Under the pieces are notes generated by a model. The model saw only the letters and a program-made list of their open reading frames with translations, was not told the DNA's origin and did no database searches. A stretch of 64,000 bases of DNA from positions 62,001 through 126,000 of the forward strand of contig NW_026570234.1 in the NCBI RefSeq assembly GCF_019649055.1, given 5' to 3'. Below, one piece after another: positions 57,472 to 64,000 of this stretch (positions are counted from its first letter, which is position 1; every line of letters begins with the position of its first letter). The position numbers and the translations under genes were made by a program. Source of the stretch: Paramacrobiotus metropolitanus (lineage: Eukaryota > Tardigrada > Eutardigrada > Parachela > Macrobiotidae).

Positions 57472-60400
57472 TCAGATTTCATCAGCATAACTCTTAAAAC
57501 ACAACTCCCACTTGTTGTCCATGTATTGTTGTTGCCGTCTCTGTTCGGCTTGCGCCAGCGCCTCCGCGTAGTTAAGTGGTGCTCCTGTGGCGGAGTGTCC
57601 GCTCCTAGATTTGCCGGTTGGTTCTGGCTGCATCATGGCGCCCGTGAAAGCCAGACAGCTGACTTCCCACTCACCAATATCCTTGTTGTAGACACAATTG
57701 GCTTCGATGAGATTCTGCATTTCCTTGGGCAGAAAACGATCAATAATCTTCTTGTACAGCTTAATATTCTTTTCGGTTTCGCGAATACTCAGCTTTGACT
57801 CTTCTTTTCTTCGAGCGTTTTCCTAGAAACGCAACGACAAATGTCTGATTCGTTTTGCATGCTCATCTTGCGTGCTATCGTGAACTGCACCGTACCTCGC
57901 GGATGACCTTCAAATCATTTTTCAACGAACTGATTTCTCCCTTGAGCCGTGCTGCCTCGAAATTCTTAGCGGCAGCGATTTCCTGCAGGGTAACGAATTT
58001 CTCTTCCATTTGTGTCCGCTCCGTTTTTTTATGCAGTAAGGTTTTCCGCAGTTCGTCTTCCTTTTTACGTCGTTCTTGTAGTTCTCTGTATAATGCAGCT
58101 GAATAAATTGTGTGCATATAAATAACTAATAACCATAACCATGTGAATAAATTTGGAAGTTGTGGCAAGAAAGAGTTCAAGAAAAATGCAAACCGTGATC
58201 GCTTGATAAACAAAATCAGATACTCATTACTATGGTTTATGGTGGGATTACGGGATTACCGTGCACTTTCTTCCAGCAAGCGTTCCTGTTCTTCGGCCTT
58301 ATCAAGCAGATTTTCTCCACCCACAATAATCGTCTTTTCCAAGAGCTTAAGCTTTTCCTGCAGGGCGTGGCGCTCCTTATCAGCCGATTCTAATTCGTCT
58401 TCTTTCCGTGCTATTTCCTTTCGCAGTTTCTCGCGCTCTTTTTCATCCAGCGATCTGTTTCTTTCCAGTTCTTCTCGTTTAGCATTTATTTCTTCCTGAA
58501 ATTTTACATTCCTGATAATGGTCGATCTGATAGCCATTTACGTACATGCCGTCAATTATCCGACCTTTCAATCGACCTTCATTCTGGCCATATTATATGT
58601 TTACATTGAAATACGCATTATGTTCCACAGAGTACGAGTACTCGTATGTATGCACCTGCATCTGTAGTAAATGTTGCCGTCGCGTTTCGCGTCGGATTCG
58701 CCGTTCATCGCGCAGCTTCTCATCCTCTTCGTTTTCTGCGTCTTCGTCCGGCGCCCCGCTAAGCTGTTGACGAAGGGCTTGGATTTCTTCTTCTAAGCGT
58801 TTCAGTACCGCATCTTTAGGATCCTGCAAAAGAACAGAAACAGAATTCATCTCATATCTAGATACAAGTTGTATTTTTTATTTACTAGTTTTATAGTGCC
58901 ATTATAGTTATAAAAAATGTGTTCAAAAGTGGTTTTTGTTAAGTAGTTTTTGTTGTTTCTGGCCGTTGCATAACAAGTTAAATCAAAAGCTTTGTCGGTA
59001 AGCAGGTCTGATCTGTTCCTTTGTACTGGCTTTTGCATTATAATATGATAATAAAATTGATCAACAAATTTAACAGAATAACTTCGTCGGGCTTGGTGTT
59101 GCACACAGATAAATAACTGCCGACTAAAGCGCGTGACCTCGTTAATTTTAGCAGCGTTCTTAATCCATTTGGCTCTGGTTGCATATCGCAGGGTGTTGGC
59201 GGTTTCGTCGAAATTGTAGCTGGCCGGTCCTATATTGGCACACATAACTGTTTTGGAATTCCCACCCAAAGAGTCTTGCAGAATCCGCGTGAGCTTAGAA
59301 TTTCGGTACGGAATGTGCTGACTTTTCCCATCCGTTAAAGCCGCAATAACATTGCCTAGGGTGCTCAGACCGTGATTGATTTTAGAGGCTTCCTTCAGAC
59401 GCTCATCGGTAGCTTCCGTTTTTCTACGAATATGGAGAAATATATCACCGTATGTTTTGTAATAAACCGGCTAATCAAAAAGGAGTGGTAATTTACTGCT
59501 GTCCACCTACGATTGTCTCTCGGAGCCGGCTAAATCGACGAGATTTAATTTTCCCACGCATATATGCAGACGTCCATCTGGACGGCGTTCGCTTCGCTCG
59601 ATCGTAATACTGAAAATCGCGTGTGATCGCGAGCTCTGTTCATTCATTTTTGTTGCGGCCGTGACCCGACTCTTTTTTCCCAACAAGAGCACTTTTTCTA
59701 AATCATCCGCAGAGTGAACAACTTGCTCGTTCAGCCCTTTAATGTACACACCTGAAAAATTAATAAGCTCACTACAGTATAACAGCGGCAATGATCAGAA
59801 GGAAGTTGCTGTACAATACTTAGCAAAAAAATAATTAACAACATTTTCCGCAAAAATACCTTTTTCACGATCTTCTTTCACTTCCAAATTATTTCCTACA
59901 CCGCGGTCTTTATCAGATTTTTTTACTAGTAGATCTCGGATCTGCTCCTTGTAGATCTCGAAGTACGATGCGCGAACCAGAAACTTTTGATATCCTTCGG
60001 CTTTGGCAATGTGTCCGAAAATATGGGCAAATGCATTCGGTATTATTCCTCGCAGTTCCGGTCTTTCTGGAACGCCTTCCATTGTAAATGTTTTCCCTGC
60101 AAAACAATTTTCGTACGCACACAGTGTAACAAATGCAACGTTTTTGCAACGTTTCTTTTATTAACAATTTGAAACTTAAAATAATCCAGGAAAGCCTTAC
60201 CGCTGCCCGTCTGTCCGTATGCGAAGATAGTGCCATTGAATCCTTCCAGAACATTATCAACAATCGGCCGGGCGACTTGATTGAAGATGTCCGGCTGTTT
60301 CGAGTCGGCTGGGAAAACATTGTCAAAAGTGAAAGCCTTGATACTATCACTGGAGGGGTCCTTGAGGGCAACGGTTTGCTGGACGGAATTCAACTGCACA

Positions 60401-60501
60401 ATTATGGATTGTTTCGCATCCAGTTCATCTTTGGACGGTGGCCGACATCGCACAACCACGCGAATGTTTTCACTGGACTCTGGAGGGTTATTTTCAGACA
60501 T
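57472..60501 (-). CDS. KIF3A: Kinesin-2 motor subunit KIF3A
   Basis: Eight exons, read from high to low: 60501-60201, 60096-59860, 59751-59511, 59423-59138, 58823-58656, 58495-58260, 58085-57896, 57822-57472 (2010 bp, 669 aa). The motor domain (about 12-345) has VRCRPP, P-loop GQTGSGKT (96-103), switch [12 protein letters not shown] and switch [31 protein letters not shown] and the neck [13 protein letters not shown] follow. A long charged coiled coil (about 360-570) contains [16 protein letters not shown], and [14 protein letters not shown] lies near the end. Both match KIF3A rather than KIF3B. It should pair with KIF3B and KAP for anterograde transport in cilia and axons. Confidence 0.95.
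58633..58646. repeat. 14-bp palindrome made of two TACGAGTA words
   Basis: The sequence TACGAGTACTCGTA, in a KIF3A intron 10 bp from an exon edge, is a perfect palindrome. It joins the window-wide octamer to its complement, as in the 13.1 kb hairpin. Confidence 0.7.
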
Positions 60502-61764
60502 CCTTGGTTTCTGTTCAGTTCATGCAGAAAAATAAATAATATTATTATATTAATACCTAATTTCAGTACTGGCACTGCTAACGTTGATACTCGGCGTCTC
60601 GCGATAAATTCTCCCACATATAACTGGATGATGGTAAATCAATAAATCCAGCTGCAATTAGGCTGTGTGATGTGCTGCTGGTGCGTATGTCAAGCTCACG
60701 CACGCTATTTGACAATAAGAAGGTTACGTATAGAAGTACTGTATATCTATATTTACATTCGATGTATACAGTTATAAGCATCTCCATAATTTCAGTAAAG
60801 GTAAATTTGTAAGTACTAGTATTTACTCCAGCTGATCTGACCTTTTCCGTAAATAGCTCTTAAAACTATTAATGATTTTGCCATTATCTTTCATTACTCA
60901 TTTTATCAGGCCCTTTTCGTTGTTTCTTTTCCATATTTCAGCTAGAGAAATGCTAAAAAATTTCAACAAGAAGTTTTACTTATGCGTTTATCAGTATTAA
61001 TTGTAACACAACTTGTGCTTGCTTTAATTGGTCTACGTCGCGGTAATTTACTTGCTATCGAACACGATATTATGCTGTTTTGTAAGAATTGATCCAATTA
61101 GCCGTAAACTGAATAATGCTTTTAGATTTATTTTTATTTTCCAGGATACATCCAAACATTCTGTTTGGATCATTGTCATAGTTCCATTACCAAACTCTAG
61201 ATAAATAATTATTATGACAGTATGTGCCTCTACAAACCGCATTAGTGTTTACATCCACAGTACGAGTATAATATCATATTCGTTATTTGCACTCGTATTA
61301 TGGCTACGAGTAGTACACTTGCAATTTTGCATGTTCGCGGCAAATTTCTTGTCGCTACGAATATACATACCATATTCTGCATAAATTTCGTGGAGTGTTC
61401 TTTGTGGAAGATGAACTTATAAATAGCCGGAGGCAATGCTTGACCGCTACTCTAGAATATGAACATCTTCGGCCGTATAATCGCACGAAAGGATTTCCAC
61501 AAGATTTTGACAAAGAGATTCACAATATTTAACGTTCATATGCATCGTCCGTTTTATAAGTTACGGCGTAGTGGTCAGTGGTACTATCATATTATACTAG
61601 TGTCAGCACGGCTGGATCTGTGCTGGCATTTCTGGCTTTGACGCGCGTAAAATAAATAGTCTAGAAATCTAACTTTTCTAGTAATCTTAAAAAGTTTTAT
61701 ATCTTAACGTTATATCTACGTTAGCACGTATCTGTCAAAGTATTAGGTCAATACAACAACCAGA
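60502..61764. other. Intergenic DNA between KIF3A and EB-like gene
   Basis: About 1.3 kb between divergent start codons, so it should hold both promoters. Two TACGAGTA octamers occur at about 61261 and 61307. No exon, RNA gene or long repeat seen. Confidence 0.6.
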
Positions 61765-63725
61765 ATGTCGCCAATCGTCAGATGTCGATTATTGTTAATA
61801 TTTTCCTTGGTTGTGGGTTTGTTTTTGACGGTAAGATATCTTGCATGATTCCAGTAAGAGTACTCGTACTTAATTAATTTGATGAATAATCTTCTCATAC
61901 TTCCTATTCAGAGCGTAGAATCTACCGCGGAACTGGTCAACAGTTCAAACGAAGGAAGTGATCTCAAAAGTAAGCAAGCGCTTATACAAGTTACACGATC
62001 GACACATGAGGTCAATTATTTTCCATATAAATTATTTATCGGCCACCTATTTTGTGGTCCAGGTAATACTGTGGTGGAATGCAAAGCCGATGACGATTGT
62101 TCCAGCTTGTACCCCTTGTCCAAAATTAAACTGCAGTGCTCCAACAATACATGCACCTGCAGTGGATCCACAATAAAAGTCAATAAGAGATGTGTTGGTA
62201 AGTGAGAAATCAAAAACAAATGCATGTTACAATGTCCAAATTAAATAAGTAATGAGCTAAATACTGACGTATCTGTATATGGTGCGGAAGATATATAATG
62301 CTTTGATTTGATTTATATTATTTCCCTACTGTAGATGTTCTTGGACTACCTTGTTCGGCAATCGGGCACTGCGAATATTATGTCGACAACGCTATATGCG
62401 ATCTGACCGGCTCTGGACGTTGTGTTTGCAAAAATGGATTTTTCGAGGAAGAAGAATGGTTTTTCCGTTACCGAAAATGCAGTCGTACGCGACTTTAAAA
62501 CTACGAACAACAGAAATTGTTTTAAAGAAAGAAAGTTAGATTTCTAAATTAGAAGGGTTAAATTAAAGACAGTTGAACTTTTGGATTACGTATTGGTAAA
62601 TTGTATGGGTATGCTTTTATCACTGCAGCAATTCTCGGCCGACCTTGTGACAGCAACGCTAAGTGTCATGGAATCATCAACACCGAATGCGTTGCGGAAC
62701 CAGATAAACCCGGACAACAACAGGCCTGCCGATGCATTGCTGGACTGCGCCCAAACAATCCCCGTGACAGAAAACTCGCGCTGAGGGAATCGCCTCAAAA
62801 ATGGTTTTACATGCGGGACGAAGATGACATTTCCACGTCTTGCGAAGGTAAATATTTTTTTCTCGGCTTTCCGAAAATACACTGATTATAAATGCCAGCC
62901 ATCAAGCATGCACACACATTTTTTGCCTTATTATATTCCAGTGGCAATCGGCAACGACTGTGAATCCGATTCTTGCTGTTCCAAATACGTCGAACACTCC
63001 CACTGCAATATCAGCGAAAAACTGTGTGCCTGTAACAAAGGATACGTTTTCAGTCCTCTTAGTAAACTTTGTCAAAAAATAGGTAAATCTAACTTGAATA
63101 CTGTGATTAGTAAACGGTCATAATCATAATAATGATGCACGAAATACTGTTTTTTGGTATGTACGGGACCGAACATGCCCATATTCCAATTTTCGCAGAA
63201 CTGGTCTATCATAAGCAAAAATCACAGCCTCTTATTACCCCGGTTGCGGGTAATTTTCATCAACTGAAGACCTTTTGCAACGACACTTTCTGCGTGGATA
63301 CCACGCCACATTTCCATCCGACCACACTCGGCCAAGGCGGCAAAGCCCGTTCCGTTCTCAGCAACCAGTGCTTCCTGATGTATTTCCCCTGTCTTGTGCA
63401 GAATTCCGTATGCACACCGCATCCCTCGAATCCTTACCAGGGATATTGCGCATGTCAAGCGGGATATACGGCTGATGGCGAGGATGCTTGTGTGCCTGAT
63501 AAAGGCGATACAGTCGGATTAATTCCTCCCGATACCGAAGAATCGGCTGTCCAAAGCACGACGGCGGAGACTGAAATTACTACCGTAAGCCCAACGGAAT
63601 CAGGGACAACTGCAGAGGAGACAACCAGTACTACGTCGTCGGATAGCTTCGGTATGCAGCTAAACAAAAACGATGGTCTTCCAAACAACGGTGATTGTAG
63701 CGTGCTAGCCGAATCGAATTACTAA
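61765..63725 (+). CDS. Secreted cysteine-rich EB/EGF-like modular protein
   Basis: Seven exons: 61765-61830, 61912-61969, 62063-62197, 62335-62484, 62629-62847, 62942-63082, 63199-63725 (1296 bp, 431 aa). A signal peptide (about 1-22, VVGLFLT) is followed by a short N-glycosylatable linker. Each of exons 3 to 7 carries one cysteine module. Endings such as CTCSG, CVCKNGF, CRCIAGL, CACNKGY and CACQAGY are typical of invertebrate EB modules and EGF-like folds. The C-terminal 60 residues are Thr/Ser/Glu-rich, mucin-like. I see no membrane anchor. Every intron after the first is phase 1, so exons 3-6 are symmetric 1-1 modules. The extracellular function is unknown. Confidence 0.82.
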
Positions 63726-64000
63726 ACAAGTCGAATTACTATTACATACAGTTGCAAAAATTATTTTGATTGTGCTGAACACATTGTACACTTGATTATC
63801 ATTTGACGTAAGCATTAAGTACGTTACCAGATGGCAAATACCAAAAGGTCATGGGATCAGTTCAGGTGCCTGGTGCAAAATTTGTTTTAATTTATAGCAT
63901 CTCTAAAATATAATTTTAGAACTTAGACGTATTTGCCAAAATATTAGCCTTTTTGTATGTTAGATTGTGGTAAACAATCATTTGTGAAATATTAATGGTC
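63726..64000. other. 3' flank at window end
   Basis: Non-coding, AT-rich DNA after the EB-like gene stop codon. No feature seen before the window ends. Confidence 0.6.

Overview
This 64 kb window is nuclear DNA of a small invertebrate animal. It is not bacterial or viral: every gene is split by GT-AG introns (mostly 60-400 bp, a few near 1 kb). The proteins are animal-type: an ADAM metalloprotease, a neuropeptide-type GPCR, kinesin-2, coronin, taspase-1, an SLC22 transporter and the origin-recognition ATPase ORC1. Base composition is AT-leaning. A tardigrade or other ecdysozoan is my guess; nothing here proves it.

Layout, left to right. (1) 1.2-12.3 kb: three tandem plus-strand paralogues encoding secreted, ten-cysteine proteins that I read as divergent dermatopontin-like proteins. 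A fourth copy lies on the minus strand at 37.2-39.5 kb. (2) 14.0-16.9 kb: an RCC1-repeat protein resembling RCCD1. (3) 18.5-24.8 kb: coronin. (4) 27.0-32.5 kb: a transmembrane ADAM protease with a complete zinc site and a long proline-rich tail. (5) 33.7-37.1 kb: ORC1, seemingly without its BAH domain, convergent with dermatopontin-like copy 4. (6) 40.9-42.9 kb: taspase-1, convergent with a minus-strand SLC22-type transporter (43.3-46.7 kb). (7) 47.85-49.36 kb: a 1.5 kb terminal-inverted-repeat element without a coding region, inserted about 150 bp upstream of a DCN1-like neddylation factor (49.5-52.5 kb). (8) 53.0-55.9 kb: a peptide-type GPCR on the minus strand. (9) 57.5-60.5 kb: kinesin-2 subunit KIF3A on the minus strand. 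(10) 61.8-63.7 kb: a secreted cysteine-rich, EB/EGF-like modular protein.

I rebuilt coding exons by hand from splice signals, reading frame and family conservation. Except for one RCCD1 junction, each model gives an uninterrupted reading frame whose summed exon length is a multiple of three. The single-copy genes are housekeeping or signalling genes with no evident shared pathway; the paralogue cluster is the only functional grouping. The non-coding DNA is strikingly rich in the octamer TACGAGTA/TACTCGTA and holds several perfect inverted repeats.

I saw no tRNA, rRNA, CRISPR array or viral gene, and no clearly novel multi-gene system. The most unusual items are the ten-cysteine paralogue family, the TIR element with the hairpin beside it, and the octamer enrichment.
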